From Clostridia bacterium (GTDB taxonomy: Bacteria > Bacillota_A > Clostridia > Christensenellales > Borkfalkiaceae): a stretch of DNA of 6,319 nt. Shown piece after piece: positions 6,307-6,319 of the stretch. Every line of letters starts with the position of its first letter. The stretch's first letter is position 1. The translations under genes were made by a program, and so were the position numbers. The DNA is taken from positions 1 through 6,319 of the forward strand of contig JAFTQI010000035.1 in NCBI GenBank assembly GCA_017462825.1, written 5' to 3'. The notes below the pieces were generated by a model that had not been told where the DNA came from, ran no database searches, and worked only from the letters and a program-made list of their open reading frames with translations.

Positions 6307-6319
6307 AAAAACGGTAGGG

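Overview
The window looks like an ordinary chromosomal segment of a low-to-mid GC Clostridia-type Firmicute, probably an uncultured gut lineage. The reasons are the 5S rRNA core, strong sigma-A-like promoters with 17-bp spacers and TG-extended -10 boxes, AAGGAG/GGAGG ribosome binding sites, and the character of the SbcC, SbcD and GAPDH proteins. The lineage is inferred from style and was not tested by a search.

Layout. (1) Positions 1-230 hold a complete 5S rRNA gene (about 73-186, + strand) with a small GAAA-loop hairpin before it and a strong intrinsic terminator after it. (2) Positions 231-299 hold no recognisable feature. (3) Positions 300-993 form a minus-strand unit: a clear promoter and RBS, fucU (L-fucose mutarotase, 140 aa), then directly after its stop codon and in the same frame a start-less Xre/Cro-type helix-turn-helix remnant, ending in a perfect 36-bp palindrome that looks like the terminator. 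(4) Positions 1006-1031 hold a palindrome between the two divergent promoters. (5) Positions 1044-5005 hold the sbcD-sbcC operon, with its own promoter and a 4-bp ATGA overlap. It encodes the two subunits of the SbcCD (Mre11-Rad50 type) DNA end-processing nuclease. (6) Positions 5006-6243 hold gap (glycolytic GAPDH) as an independently expressed gene with an extended -10 promoter, a leader of about 72 nt starting with a hairpin, a strong RBS and an intrinsic terminator. (7) The last 75 bases hold only a weak promoter candidate for a gene beyond the window.

The units look functionally unrelated: ribosomal RNA, sugar anomer interconversion, DNA repair and central glycolysis, each with its own expression signals. 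I found no mobile element, CRISPR array, tRNA or defence system. The one truly odd spot is the fucU/HTH junction at 513/514, where a nearly whole DNA-binding domain lacks any start codon and lies in frame behind a complete enzyme gene.
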